DNA of 64,000 nt from Shewanella sp. HN-41 (GTDB taxonomy: Bacteria; Pseudomonadota; Gammaproteobacteria; Enterobacterales; Shewanellaceae): the NCBI RefSeq assembly GCF_000217915.1, contig NZ_AFOZ01000014.1:434001-498000 (forward strand), given 5' to 3'. Below are positions 45,335 through 55,152 of the stretch, piece after piece. Every line of letters begins with the position of its first letter. Position 1 is the first letter of the stretch. The position numbers were made by a program, and so were the translations under genes. The notes under the pieces were generated by a model that was not told the origin of the DNA, did no database searches, and saw only the letters and a program-made list of their open reading frames with translations.

Positions 45335-48092
45335 CTGTTATTTCCGCTGATAGCTGTGATAGCACTTGTTTTGCCGCAGATTCTACCTTAGTTAACTCAT
45401 CAAGTAACTCTAGTATTTCCGGTTCGAGATCTGCCACAGGGGTTTCACGTTTTAATGCTGATTCAATCTCTTGGCATAAACGCTGTGTCGTTGGCACTCC
45501 ACAGTAGCAACTCGCACCGTGTAATTTATGTATGGTACTGAGCATAGTGGCTTGATCGTTTTGATTCAGTGAGGTTTGAATCGTTTCCACGGTTTGTGGG
45601 AGTGAGTCCAAGAGCATTCTTAGCATATCGAGGGCCAAGTCCGACTTATGGTTGGCTTGGGTTAAACACAGATCCCAGTTTAGGGTGTGCAGATCAAAAT
45701 GGGTAAACTTGGGCCGCGTGATCCAGCGGTTGATCACCACCTTAAGCGCGGCTTCATCTATGGGTTTAGGTAAATAGCCATCCATACCACTGCCTAAAAT
45801 CAGTTCGCGCTCTTCGGCTATCGCGTGGGCCGTCACCGCGATAATCGGTGTGTTGCGGTTCATTGAACCCTGACGAATTTGCTTAGTGGCGCTAATCCCA
45901 TCGGTTCCTGGCATTTGGATATCCATAAAAATCAGATCGAAGGTACGGCTCTTCGCCTGTTTTACGGCATCTTCTCCGCTATTGACGGCGATAACTGTCG
46001 TCACTAGCTCGTTGAGTAAGGTTTCTATCAGTTTTAAATTGGCAAAATTGTCATCCACTGCCAGTACTGTTAAGGATTGACGGGCTGCAGGTGCAGCGAT
46101 GGTAATGGGGGCGACTATGTCGTATTCCATTGGTGGATAAAGCATATTGCGAGCGAGTTGATGTTCACTGACAGGAAGTGAAAGCACTACATCGGCATTG
46201 GGACGGATAAATTGGCTGAGAGCATCTTGCTCTTGGCAATCGTATAGCACAATTAAACAATCGGTTTTTGTTTTGGCTAGGTTTAAGGTATTAACCAGTT
46301 GGCCAGCATCACTAAAACCGTGGCAACTCAACAGAATATAATCGAAGTTGCCCTCGGTGGTGGAGAGAGTGATGAGCAAACTTGGAATATGCTGATGGTG
46401 GGTGACTTTTGTCTCCCAGAGTTGCAATTGGCGACTGAGTACTGAGTGTGTCAGTACCCTAGGCTCATAAAAGAGTATGGTTTTATGTTTGAGTTTCTCA
46501 AGGGGTAACGAGTCGCCAATTTGGAATTGGCCTAGCCCTAATGGCAGGGTAAACCAGAAATTTGAGCCCTTATCAACAGAGGAGGTGAAACCAATTTGGC
46601 CCCCCATTTGATTAACTAAGCGTTTAGTGATGACTAAACCGAGCCCTGTGCCACCGAAGCGGCGTGAAATCGATGAGTCTGCTTGGCCAAAGGCTTGAAA
46701 TAAAAAGTCCTGCTGACTTTCATCGATACCAATACCCGTGTCTATCACATCACAGCGGAGTACGACCTGTTCGTCCGATTGACTCTGTAATTCGAGTTTG
46801 ACTAATACGCTACCCGAGTCGGTAAACTTGATCGCATTACCGACTAAGTTATTGATGATTTGGCATACACGCATGGCATCACCGTTGACACTGTCGGGCA
46901 CATTGGGGGCGATATCGACGACCAATTCGAGGCCCTTTGCTTGGGCACTGCCTGAGATCAAGGTCATAGTGTCGCCTATGGTTTCCCGTAAACCGAAGGG
47001 CATGTTTTCCAACACCATCTTACCTGCCTCAAGTTTGGAAAAGTCGAGGATATCGTTAATGATGGCCAGCAGGTTGGTGGCACTGCGTTCAATGGTATTG
47101 ATGTAATCGACTTGGCTTGAATGTAAGGGGGTTTTAACCAGTTGGCGGGCAAAGCCGATGACACCATTGAGCGGTGTGCGCAACTCGTGGGACATATTGG
47201 CTAAGAATTCGGATTTAATCCGGCTCGCTTCTAAGGCGCGTTTCTTGGCTAAGTCCAGCTCGACGTTTTGGATTTCGATTTGTTCTAAGGTTTCCCTTAA
47301 GTCGGACGTAGCCTGATCGATATTTTGCTGCATCTCATCGTGGTACTCCGACAGCGAACCCGCCATGGCATTGATGCCGCGTTTGAGTAAATCCAGTTCC
47401 CCAATCAGATTGCCATCTAAACGCGCGTCTAATTTCCCTTCACGGATTTTGGCGACCACACGCACCATTTCGGTAATAGGCTGAGTGACATTTTTCACTA
47501 AACGGAAAGTGAATAGCAGGTTTAATTGCACCCCAATCAACACAATAATAAAAGCGGCAACGGCGGCTCTGTGCTGCTCGAGTAAAGCGCGCTCCTTGTT
47601 GATAATGACGGAAATATACCCCAATAGCTCGCCATTCTCGGTGTGGGCCTCCATATTGGCAGGGGCTGCGGTGGGCGCTGTGGCAAAAATGGGGGTGCGT
47701 AAAATCAGGCTATCGCCGACATGTTCGATTTCTGTCTGCTGTAAATTGCCGAGCGCCTCTTTATAGCGCATGATCTCAAAGTCTTTATGGTAATGGGAAG
47801 TGACAAACAGCTGGTTGTGAATATCAAAAATGGCAATGGATTTCACTAAGGTGGATTTATTGAGCTGTGCCGCAGCGAGTAATCGTTTGGTGGCTTCACG
47901 ATCGTTGTTGACTAATCCCCCTTCACTGGCAATGGCGAGGGGCTCAATAATGTTACTGCCCTGCTCAATGAGCGTATCTTCGAGTTCATAAAAGCGATTT
48001 ATGGTAAAGTAGCTGCCCAGAAGAATACCGACCAAGATCGTTGGCGCAAGCGCCAGTACCAGAACCCAAGAACGCAGGCTGTATTTGGTCAT
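45309..48092 (-). CDS. barA: Hybrid sensor histidine kinase BarA
   Basis: A 927-residue hybrid kinase: two membrane segments flank a periplasmic region (residues about 10-30 and 165-185), then HAMP, coiled coil, HisKA (phospho-His in MSHELRTPLNGVIGF), HATPase (GGTGLGLVITKRLV), REC (VLAVDDNFANLKLIETLLNE; MDIQMPGTDG) and HPt (HKLHGASCYCG). The start at 48092 (MTKYSLR) is as in E. coli BarA; ATG 48110 is also possible. BarA signals to UvrY and the csr system. Confidence 0.94.
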   Translation of the reverse strand: MTKYSLRSWVLVLALAPTILVGILLGSYFTINRFYELEDTLIEQGSNIIEPLAIASEGGLVNNDREATKRLLAAAQLNKSTLVKSIAIFDIHNQLFVTSHYHKDFEIMRYKEALGNLQQTEIEHVGDSLILRTPIFATAPTAAPANMEAHTENGELLGYISVIINKERALLEQHRAAVAAFIIVLIGVQLNLLFTFRLVKNVTQPITEMVRVVAKIREGKLDARLDGNLIGELDLLKRGINAMAGSLSEYHDEMQQNIDQATSDLRETLEQIEIQNVELDLAKKRALEASRIKSEFLANMSHELRTPLNGVIGFARQLVKTPLHSSQVDYINTIERSATNLLAIINDILDFSKLEAGKMVLENMPFGLRETIGDTMTLISGSAQAKGLELVVDIAPNVPDSVNGDAMRVCQIINNLVGNAIKFTDSGSVLVKLELQSQSDEQVVLRCDVIDTGIGIDESQQDFLFQAFGQADSSISRRFGGTGLGLVITKRLVNQMGGQIGFTSSVDKGSNFWFTLPLGLGQFQIGDSLPLEKLKHKTILFYEPRVLTHSVLSRQLQLWETKVTHHQHIPSLLITLSTTEGNFDYILLSCHGFSDAGQLVNTLNLAKTKTDCLIVLYDCQEQDALSQFIRPNADVVLSLPVSEHQLARNMLYPPMEYDIVAPITIAAPAARQSLTVLAVDDNFANLKLIETLLNELVTTVIAVNSGEDAVKQAKSRTFDLIFMDIQMPGTDGISATKQIRQGSMNRNTPIIAVTAHAIAEERELILGSGMDGYLPKPIDEAALKVVINRWITRPKFTHFDLHTLNWDLCLTQANHKSDLALDMLRMLLDSLPQTVETIQTSLNQNDQATMLSTIHKLHGASCYCGVPTTQRLCQEIESALKRETPVADLEPEILELLDELTKVESAAKQVLSQLSAEITDDQKNGLL

Positions 48093-48209
48093 GTTGTTGA
48101 CAGGGTTCATAGCAGCGGTGGTATTTCCTGAAACAGAGACATAATCGTTTTATAAGACTGCCAGAAAAAGGCCTGTCTTTGCCAGTTTTTTATTGATTTA
48201 GAGGCCGAA

Positions 48210-49568
48210 ATGGCACAATTTTTTAAAGCAAAACCAAATAGTTCCAAACAGTTGTCGGCCAAATTGTCGCTAACGGTCAACCAGCTCGATCACTTAGGGG
48301 CAGGTATAGCACAACATCAGGGGAAAGTCGTGTTCATCCCCGGTGCGCTGCCTAATGAAAACGTGCAGGTACAGCTGACGGAGCAGAAGAAAAATTATGC
48401 CCGCGCTAAGTTGGTCACTATTGATACGCCTAGTGCTGAGCGGGTTGTGCCTGCTTGCCCCCATTACCATACCTGTGGTGGTTGTGATTTACAGCATATG
48501 TCCTTAGCGGGTCAGCGTGAGCATAAAGAAGCCGCGCTGCTGGATATTATGGCTAAGTTTGCCGGTGCTGCTGGCGGTGTGTTATCTCCCGCCTTAACGG
48601 GGGAAGGCTGGCATTATCGCCGCCGTGCCCGTCTGGCAACCTTATTCGACAAAAATACCAAACAGTTAAGTTTAGGTTTTCGTGCGGCGAGCAGCAGCAA
48701 TGTCGTGCCTATCAGCCAGTGTCAGGTGTTAGCTAAGCCATTATCGGATTTGATCGTGCCATTTGCTAAATTGCTGAATCAATTGTCGGCTAAAGCAAGT
48801 CTAGGTCATTTAGAGCTTATTGAAGCCGATAATGGTCACTTTGCGGTGCTGCGTATCACTAAGGCGTTAAACGATAAAGATCTCGCTAAGTTGTCAGCCT
48901 TTGCCGAGCAGCATCAGATCCACATTTGTTTGCAGGATAATGAAGGGCAATTCCACGGCGTCGGTGAGGCACTAGTCCTACCGAGTTACTCGCTTCTCGA
49001 TGACCAAGGTTTGGCAAGTCCACAGGCTGTTAGTTTACGTTTTACCCCAGGTAACTTTGTGCAGGTCAATGGCCAAATCAACAAGGCTATGGTTGAGCAA
49101 GCATTGGCGTGGCTAGCCCCACAGGCCGGTGAGCGGATTTTAGATCTGTTCTGCGGTATGGGTAATTTTAGTTTGCCCTTAGCCAAAATGGGCAGCGATG
49201 TGATAGGCGTCGAAGGGGTTGCCGAAATGGTGAACCAAGCGCGGGATAATGCCTTAGCTAATGGGCTCGATAATCTCACCTTCTACCACGGCGATTTGAG
49301 TGCGGATTTATCCCTCGAGCCTTGGATGGGGAAGATCGATAAATTATTGCTCGATCCTGCTCGGGCTGGTGCCTTTGAAAGTTTACAGTGGCTGAAGAAA
49401 ATGAAGCCGCGCAAGGTTGTGTATGTCTCTTGTAATCCCGCCAGTTTAGGCCGCGATAGTGCGGTTTTACTAGATCGGGGTTATAAGCTGCAACAACTCG
49501 GATTAATCGATATGTTCCCGCAGACGCATCATATCGAAGCGATGGCGTTGTTTGAATTGGTAAAATAA
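48210..49568 (+). CDS. rlmD: 23S rRNA (uracil-1939-C5) methyltransferase RlmD
   Basis: A 452-residue enzyme with TRAM-like N-terminus (residues 20-75), the Fe-S motif [15 protein letters not shown], and the SAM domain ([36 protein letters not shown] with the catalytic Cys). Methylates m5U1939. Divergent from barA and followed by relA, the common gammaproteobacterial order. Formerly rumA. Confidence 0.96.
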   Translation: MAQFFKAKPNSSKQLSAKLSLTVNQLDHLGAGIAQHQGKVVFIPGALPNENVQVQLTEQKKNYARAKLVTIDTPSAERVVPACPHYHTCGGCDLQHMSLAGQREHKEAALLDIMAKFAGAAGGVLSPALTGEGWHYRRRARLATLFDKNTKQLSLGFRAASSSNVVPISQCQVLAKPLSDLIVPFAKLLNQLSAKASLGHLELIEADNGHFAVLRITKALNDKDLAKLSAFAEQHQIHICLQDNEGQFHGVGEALVLPSYSLLDDQGLASPQAVSLRFTPGNFVQVNGQINKAMVEQALAWLAPQAGERILDLFCGMGNFSLPLAKMGSDVIGVEGVAEMVNQARDNALANGLDNLTFYHGDLSADLSLEPWMGKIDKLLLDPARAGAFESLQWLKKMKPRKVVYVSCNPASLGRDSAVLLDRGYKLQQLGLIDMFPQTHHIEAMALFELVK

Positions 49569-49768
49569 ATCTAGGACACTTAAAGTCAGTTAGATATCGC
49601 CACTTGAGCCGCTAAGAGTGAATCAACAAAGTAAGCAAAGCGTTTGAATAACGTAAAAAATGTGATTATTACGTCGGTTGGGTTTGACAAGTTCGCGCCA
49701 ATGCTGAAGATAGGAGAGCTGAAGTGGTGCCCACTTTCTCCCTGAGCACGGATAAGGAAATAAATTAG

Positions 49769-51976
49769 ATGGTCTCTGTTCGCGAAGCGCACTTTAATGA
49801 TCCCGATTTTCACTTAGAAGATTGGGTGGCCCGCTATGTCGCTCATGCCGATGAAGCTCAGATGCTGCTCACTCTGATTGGGCAGATTGATGCTTTGCCC
49901 TCCAAGAGTCCCGCTGCGAAGAGAGAACTGCTCGAACGTGCCCGCGAGATGATTGAAATCCTCGCGCCGCTGAACATGGATATCGAAACCCTGCAGGCGG
50001 CAATTCTGTTTGTGGTGTTCGATGCCGGACTCTTGACCGAAGAAGCCATCAAAGAAAAATTTGGTGAGCCGCTGGCGCGTTTAGTGGCGAGCGTCGTGAC
50101 CATGAATGCCATCGGCGCCTTGAAAATTAACCCCAATTCGCGCTCAACCGAGCCGCAAATCGACAATATCCGCCGCATGTTATTGGCGATGGTTGAAGAT
50201 GTGCGCGCAGTAGTGATTAAACTTGCCGAACGCGTGTGTTTGCTACGGGCGGTGAAAAATGCCGATGAAGAAACTCGCGTGTTGTTGGCCCGTGAAATTG
50301 CCGATATTTATGCGCCGCTGGCTAACCGTTTAGGGATTGGCCAATTGAAGTGGGAGCTGGAAGATATTTCTTTCCGCTATCTACATCCAGACACCTATAA
50401 AGACATCGCTAAGCAGTTAGACGGTAAGCGGCTGGATCGTGAAGTCTTTATCGACAAGTTTGTCAGCCAATTGCAGCAAAGGTTAGATGAAGATCATATC
50501 CGCGCTAAGGTCTACGGCCGGCCGAAACACATCTACAGTATCTGGCGCAAGATGAAGGGCAAGCACCTCAAATTCGATGAGTTGTTTGATGTGCGCGCCG
50601 TGCGTATCGTGACCGAGCGTTTGCAGGACTGTTACGGCGCCTTAGGTGTTGTACATACGCTTTGGCACCATATTCCCCGTGAATTTGACGACTATGTCGC
50701 TAACCCTAAACCTAACGGTTATCAATCGATTCATACCGTAGTGGTGGGGCCTGAGGGCAAAACCGTTGAAATTCAAATTCGTACCCAAGACATGCATGAA
50801 GATGCAGAGCTGGGTGTGGCCGCGCATTGGAAATATAAAGAAGGCAATCATTCCGGTAAGCAAAGCGGCTACGAAGAAAAAATTAACTGGCTGCGCAAAA
50901 TTCTGCAATGGCAGGAGGATGTGGTCGAAAGTGGCAACTTGGTCGAAGAAGTACGCAGCCAAGTGTTTGAAGACAGAGTCTATGTGTTCACCCCAAGCGG
51001 TGAAGTCGTTGACCTGCCACTGGGCTCAACTGTGCTCGACTTTGCCTATTACATTCACTCCCAGGTGGGGCATAAATGTATTGGTGCTAAGGTCGATGGC
51101 CGTATTGTGCCGTTCACCTATCAGGTTGAAACGGGCGAGCGTATCGAGATCATCACCTCGAAACAGCCTAATCCCAAGCGCGACTGGCTTAACCCTAACT
51201 TAGGTTATATCCGTACCTCGCGGGCGCGTTCGAAAATCCAGCATTGGTTCAAGCAACAGGACAGAGACAAGAATATTGTCGCCGGCAAAGAAATGCTTGA
51301 ATCTGAACTGGCGCGGGTGAGTCTTAAAATTAAAGACGCTGCGATTGCGGTCGAGCGCTTTAATATGGCGAGCATGGATGACTTACTGGCAGCGATTGGT
51401 GGCGGTGATGTTCGTCTGCACCAAGTGGTTAACCATATTCAAAGCCGTCTGCGGCTCGACGACGTGTCAGAAGAAGATGCCGTCGAAGAATTAGTCAAGA
51501 AAGGCCAACATAAGCCAACCTCCAGTGGCCGAGGTCAGGTTGAAGTCAACGGTGTGGGTAATTTACTTAATCATATTGCCCGTTGTTGTCAGCCAGTACC
51601 CGGAGATGAGATTTTAGGTTTTATCACTAAGGGGCGTGGCATTTCAGTGCATCGCGCCGATTGTGAACAAGTTAAAGAGCTGATGCGCCTTCATCCAGAG
51701 CGTGGTGTCGATGTGGTCTGGGGGGAAAATTACTCTGGCGGTTATCGCATGCGCCTGCGGGTATTGGCCCACGACCGTAGCGGCTTATTGCGTGACTTAA
51801 CCTCAGTGCTGGCCGCCGAAAAATCCAATGTATTGGCCATGAGTTCGTCATCGGACACTAAAAACCAGACCGCCGCGATTGAGTTGGAACTGGAGCTTTA
51901 TAACCTAGATGGTTTATCGCGGGTGTTATCTAAGTTATCCCAAGTCGATAGTGTGATTGAGGCTCGTCGACTGTAG
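49769..51976 (+). CDS. relA: GTP pyrophosphokinase RelA
   Basis: A 735-residue (p)ppGpp synthetase: inactive HD-like N-terminal domain, synthetase domain with NGYQSIHTVVVG and EIQIRTQDMHE (about residues 310-340), TGS (RVYVFTPSGEVVDLPLGSTV), zinc-finger (IARCCQPVPGDEILGF) and ACT domain at the end. It makes the stringent-response alarmone on stalled ribosomes. A strong terminator follows; mazG, which often follows relA, is absent and is replaced by the accessory island. Confidence 0.96.
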   Translation: MVSVREAHFNDPDFHLEDWVARYVAHADEAQMLLTLIGQIDALPSKSPAAKRELLERAREMIEILAPLNMDIETLQAAILFVVFDAGLLTEEAIKEKFGEPLARLVASVVTMNAIGALKINPNSRSTEPQIDNIRRMLLAMVEDVRAVVIKLAERVCLLRAVKNADEETRVLLAREIADIYAPLANRLGIGQLKWELEDISFRYLHPDTYKDIAKQLDGKRLDREVFIDKFVSQLQQRLDEDHIRAKVYGRPKHIYSIWRKMKGKHLKFDELFDVRAVRIVTERLQDCYGALGVVHTLWHHIPREFDDYVANPKPNGYQSIHTVVVGPEGKTVEIQIRTQDMHEDAELGVAAHWKYKEGNHSGKQSGYEEKINWLRKILQWQEDVVESGNLVEEVRSQVFEDRVYVFTPSGEVVDLPLGSTVLDFAYYIHSQVGHKCIGAKVDGRIVPFTYQVETGERIEIITSKQPNPKRDWLNPNLGYIRTSRARSKIQHWFKQQDRDKNIVAGKEMLESELARVSLKIKDAAIAVERFNMASMDDLLAAIGGGDVRLHQVVNHIQSRLRLDDVSEEDAVEELVKKGQHKPTSSGRGQVEVNGVGNLLNHIARCCQPVPGDEILGFITKGRGISVHRADCEQVKELMRLHPERGVDVVWGENYSGGYRMRLRVLAHDRSGLLRDLTSVLAAEKSNVLAMSSSSDTKNQTAAIELELELYNLDGLSRVLSKLSQVDSVIEARRL

Positions 51977-51995
51977 TTTTCGATTTTGCTTTCAA

Positions 51996-52030
51996 AAGGG
52001 CGGTAGGGCGTAAATCCCTACCGCTTTTTT
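51996..52030 (+). terminator. Terminator of relA
   Basis: GGGCGGTAGGG, a 7-base loop, CCCTACCGC and TTTTTT, 20 bases after the relA stop; marks the core boundary of the accessory island. Confidence 0.88.
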
Positions 52031-52052
52031 GTTTGTTTTTGGAAAAGAGCTC

Positions 52053-52072
52053 CAATGCCAATCTTAACTACC
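52053..52072 (-). repeat. Left copy of a 20-bp perfect inverted repeat flanking the island
   Basis: CAATGCCAATCTTAACTACC; its exact reverse complement lies at 56559-56578, 4.5 kb away. The pair brackets the RAYT pseudogene and the whole cassette array. It may be a REP-type dispersed repeat that the RAYT family uses. Confidence 0.75.
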
Positions 52073-52195
52073 GAACGTGCTATTTGTTAGGCTAAAAAGT
52101 AAAGGGACAAAAGCGATCAGCATTATTCGCGGGATTATCTGCAATTCGGATAAACAAAAGTCATACCGAGCGTTGAATAGTGGACATTTATTAGC

Positions 52196-53232
52196 TTAAG
52201 GATGCAACGCTTGGCTTGGCGATTTACCTTTACACCAATGTCCGCTGTGATGTTGCTCTTTGAATTCACACATCGCATCCCAACGACCACTTATGCCACT
52301 GTATTGACGGCGAAATTCTTTGGCTGAGGTCAACCAAGCATCGGGCGCAATGCCTAACTCATTAAGCAGTTTTGGCCGTTGGTTATCGATATAACCTTTT
52401 TTATCCTGGCGAATCGCTCGGCCGGTCCAATCAATCAGTTCGAGATAATCGGCAAAATGAAACGGAATGCCAGATTGCTGACTTAGATGTGTTGAACCAT
52501 CAAATTTGGCGAGAGACTTGTATGTTGTTTGCGGTAGTTTATTTGCGGATTGAGCCAGTGTGTTAAGTGAGGGAAAAGTGTCATCTTGCGGGTCTAGCGA
52601 ACTAATTCTTTCTTGAATCGATGTAAAATCAGAGGATTGCAAAGAGTCAGCAATGCCCGCTCTGATAGGATTTAAATCCACATACATCATGCATGCCAGC
52701 AAAGCTTGTTCATCCAATAATGCTTGCGACTTAAACCGACCTTCCCAGAAGGCCCCTTTACACTCATCTTCACGATTGGCCTTACGAGCAATTTCTTCAT
52801 TTAAACAGCGCATAAACCAGCTGATACTACTTAATCGTTCATGCCACTCGGCAAGTAAGCCATCGAGTAACATGACTTCAGCGTCGATTAAAAGCATCAC
52901 CATTCATATATTTAGTGGCGACTGAATGGCCCTTAGTGATTTGACGCCAGCGGCTGATAATGTCTTTTTGCGTTAACGATTTTGCCTTGTCGACGATCAA
53001 TTTTAAGCACTAAATGATAGTGATTGCTCATCACCGCATAAGCGCAAATATCAATGCAAAAAATCGCAGATAATGCCTTGATTTTATCGACAATCCAGCC
53101 ACGTCTATGCTCATAACTACGGCCCGTGAGTTTATCTTCACCACATAAAAAAGCCCTACGAACACAGCGATTTATCACATGATAGAAAGGCGTTGCATTG
53201 GCATCAATTAACTGTCTTCTGGCCGAGGTCAT
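52196..53232 (-). pseudogene. REP-associated tyrosine transposase (RAYT/TnpA-REP), two frameshifts
   Basis: Reads as three pieces in different frames. The first (53232 down, ATG with GGAG upstream) has AYAVMSNHYHLVLKIDRRQG, the HUH motif. A middle piece encodes DIISRWRQITKGHSVATKYM then NGDAFNRR. The last (52196-52903) has FWEGRFKSQALLDEQALLAC then MMYVDLNPIRAG. Together they would be one protein of about 340 residues, the Y1 REP-associated family, which moves REP palindromes. One-base shifts near 52960 and 52880 break it, so it is not functional as read. A REP-like repeat copy lies 120 bases past its end. Confidence 0.8.
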
Positions 53233-53340
53233 CACAAACTCCACACAGACAAAATCAAGATAATTTAAAGCCTAGTAGAAGGGGCTGAAAAACACAAAAA
53301 GATGTGGCTGTCCTTGCCTGTTTCCTTGCCTGTTGCCTTT

Positions 53341-53381
53341 GCTAGCAGCCGAAGGCTGCGTGCTGCCGGACCTTGTTAGAG
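53341..53381. other. attC-like site remnant after cassette gene A
   Basis: The right end has CCTTGTTAGAG beside the stop of the 53386 gene, and a GCAGCC/GGCTGC hairpin to its left, but the far-side core is missing. Read as a truncated cassette recombination site at the left edge of the array. Confidence 0.4.
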
Positions 53382-53385
53382 GCCC

Positions 53386-53865
53386 TTACTCTTTTTCCCA
53401 TGAACCAGCCTGATAATTAACTTTTAAGGTGTATGTTTCATTAACCCACCAAGATTTATTGACGTCTTTGCTAGGTTTTTGTGACTTTACTTTAAGGATT
53501 AAATTACTCGGTGGATCCTCTGTTTCTGGAAAACTTACCCACTTAATAAATTCCCAGTTATACCCTTCTGGTAATTGATAAAGTTTCTGCTCGGGATACT
53601 CACCGTTTTCTGACACGGCAATATACATTGTTGATTTTGGACAGGTGTCCGGTGAACCATCACATTCTCCGTGCTCTTGCACGCGAAAAACACGAGCAAA
53701 CATTTTTGACGATTCAGGCGTTTCAGCGAGTAAAACAAAATTTGTCAGAACGTCTTTTAGCTTTGAGTCTTTAATAACAGACAACTGCTCAGCATCAGTT
53801 AAAAATGGGACAAGTAAAAAAATAGCATTGCGCTGAATCGCATATAAGCCTCTAACGCTTAGCAC
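53386..53865 (-). CDS. Cassette gene A: hypothetical protein
   Basis: A 159-residue protein of no recognised family. The start is a GTG at 53865 inside the cassette boundary (core GTTAGAG of the neighbouring attC), so the N-terminal 10 residues may be vector-like; no better start is seen. Contains Cys-x-Gly-x5-Cys (ECDGSPDTCPK) and a basic C-terminal domain rich in Trp/Tyr. Residues 12-22 are hydrophobic (NAIFLLVPFLTDA), perhaps part of a signal. First minus-strand gene of the cassette array. Confidence 0.55.
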   Translation of the reverse strand: MLSVRGLYAIQRNAIFLLVPFLTDAEQLSVIKDSKLKDVLTNFVLLAETPESSKMFARVFRVQEHGECDGSPDTCPKSTMYIAVSENGEYPEQKLYQLPEGYNWEFIKWVSFPETEDPPSNLILKVKSQKPSKDVNKSWWVNETYTLKVNYQAGSWEKE

Positions 53866-53936
53866 ACGGGCGGAAAAACGCGTTAGCGTTTGACGTCCCA
53901 GTGGCCTCAGGCCACGAGTGTTGCGCCTTGTTATAA
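53850..53936. other. attC-like recombination site (cassette gene B)
   Basis: 87 bases with complementary ends: CTCTAACGCTTAGCACAC at the left and GCGCCTTGTTATAAG at the right, with an internal GTGGCCTCAGGCCAC palindrome. Gene B's stop codon lies in the right core. This is the attC layout of paired ends around a mid-stem. Confidence 0.7.
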
Positions 53937-54281
53937 GCCATTTGTGTTAACCCTATTACCACAATGAATGCAAACAATTGTGCCAGAAAACCAACGCCAA
54001 ACAACTTTAGACCAATCCCCACTTGATGCTGGATGTGGTGCTGCGAGGCCCTGAACAGTTAAACATTTATTGCAGTGAGGGCAACGGTTAAAAAATGCCA
54101 AGACAATATGAACAGCAACAGCACCAAGAAACGCACCGAAGATGTATACCAAATGACTCGCACTTGCTCCCGGTGGAGAGAAAAACTTACCGTAACCCAG
54201 CGCTAGAAAGAAGATGATCAGAAGAGACCACCCAATAAAAACGCTGAGTACATCGAGTTTGCCTATTAACGTTTTGAACAC
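53931..54281 (-). CDS. Cassette gene B: membrane protein with zinc-ribbon-like motif
   Basis: A 116-residue protein with two membrane segments (LSVFIGWSLLIIFFLALGYG and LVYIFGAFLGAVAVHIVLAF) and two CxxC pairs (CPHC at about residue 68, CIHC near 105) that could bind zinc. No family recognised. Start GTG 54281 with GGGAAG upstream. The stop codon sits in the core of the 53850 attC-like site and the cassette boundary lies just before the start. Confidence 0.6.
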   Translation of the reverse strand: MFKTLIGKLDVLSVFIGWSLLIIFFLALGYGKFFSPPGASASHLVYIFGAFLGAVAVHIVLAFFNRCPHCNKCLTVQGLAAPHPASSGDWSKVVWRWFSGTIVCIHCGNRVNTNGL

Positions 54282-54296
54282 CGATCTTCCCTATGG

Positions 54297-54386
54297 CTTA
54301 TAACGCTCCGTTAACGGGCGAGCGTTGTTTGCGAGTCCGTGCCAGCGTTGTTTGCTGGCGTTTTCGTTAAACGGCTTGTTATACAT
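54297..54386. other. attC-like recombination site (cassette gene C)
   Basis: 90 bases. The left end TATAACGCTCCGTTAACG aligns with the reverse complement of the right end CGTTAAACGGCTTGTTATAC, with an interior stem containing AACGC repeats. The clearest attC in the array; gene C's stop codon TAA lies in its right core. Confidence 0.78.
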
Positions 54387-54786
54387 CGTTATCTTTTGAC
54401 CAGGGCAATTGAATATACAGCAATGCATGAATCACCAAGCTTATGGGTGTTATACGCGCAATAGAGTTTAAGTCAATTTCGTTTGCGTCGAGATAATTTC
54501 CCACGACATAAGAAAGCATTAATGTAAAAGTTCCCGAAATTGAAAACCCTATCGCCCTGATGGTTTTATTGCGTTGAGAGGTTTCTAGTTGAGAATAAAC
54601 AACGACAGATACAACAATCGAAGGTATCAAAAATAACATATACAAAGGTACAAGGGCATTCGAATAATCATCTTCAAGTAGAGCATTTACAACAATGAAT
54701 ATAGCCATAGGTAAATAAACTAAGCCCAAAAATTTAGACGTAGATTTTAAATTCGAAACAAATCGTTTTTTCGTATCCTGATTCAA
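54379..54786 (-). CDS. Cassette gene C: four-TM hypothetical membrane protein
   Basis: A 135-residue protein with four membrane segments (residues about 17-35, 45-62, 75-93, 110-128). No family recognised. Start TTG 54786 has GGAG six bases upstream (ATG elsewhere is out of frame). Sits between the 54297 attC-like site and the IS110-type remnant. Confidence 0.55.
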   Translation of the reverse strand: MNQDTKKRFVSNLKSTSKFLGLVYLPMAIFIVVNALLEDDYSNALVPLYMLFLIPSIVVSVVVYSQLETSQRNKTIRAIGFSISGTFTLMLSYVVGNYLDANEIDLNSIARITPISLVIHALLYIQLPWSKDNDV

Positions 54787-54835
54787 ATGTGCTCCATGCT
54801 AAAAAGATGTATAGACATAATGACTCCCCACAAAG

Positions 54836-54921
54836 ATGCTGATCTCCAATCAATCGTGGGTTAGCTGAAAGCTAGAGCCATAATAGTTTTGTCAAAGAAA
54901 CTAAAAATTGGAGATCAGCAT
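54836..54921. repeat. 15-bp inverted repeat covering the transposase start site
   Basis: ATGCTGATCTCCAAT (54836-54850) and ATTGGAGATCAGCAT (54907-54921) are exact complements. The right arm contains the GGAG ribosome-binding site and part of the ATG, so a transcript entering from outside would fold and hide the start. Confidence 0.65.
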
Positions 54922-55152
54922 GATAAAACATAACATACTTTTCATTGGCTTAGATACTCATAAAGCATTCGTCGAGGTCGCCTACATCGAAGATGATTAT
55001 GGGGCACAAGCGGTACATTACGGCCGCGTTTCTAGTGCAAAAGCCTCCATCACTAAACTAGCAAAACAATTTCAATCCAAGTATCCAGATGCAACACTGC
55101 ACTTTGTCTACGAAGCAGGCCCTTGTGGCTATTGGATCTATCGGCTCCTCAC
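54920..55152 (+). pseudogene. IS110/IS1111-family transposase, N-terminal remnant
   Basis: Starts MIKHNILFIGLDTHKAFVEV with GGAG upstream. The N-terminal DEDD-type catalytic motifs are seen (GLDTHK; YEAGPCGYWIYR), as in IS110-family transposases. After about 77 codons, at Leu-Leu-Thr-Thr, the sequence turns into the boundary of the attC-like site at 55153; some 250-270 residues are missing. IS1111-attC elements are known to insert in cassette attC sites, which fits its place. It is the only plus-strand gene in the array. Confidence 0.78.

Noticed and set aside
53341-53381. CRISPR-like repeat hypothesis for the island hairpins
   Set aside because: Repeats differ in sequence and are spaced by whole genes; they fit attC sites, not a CRISPR array.
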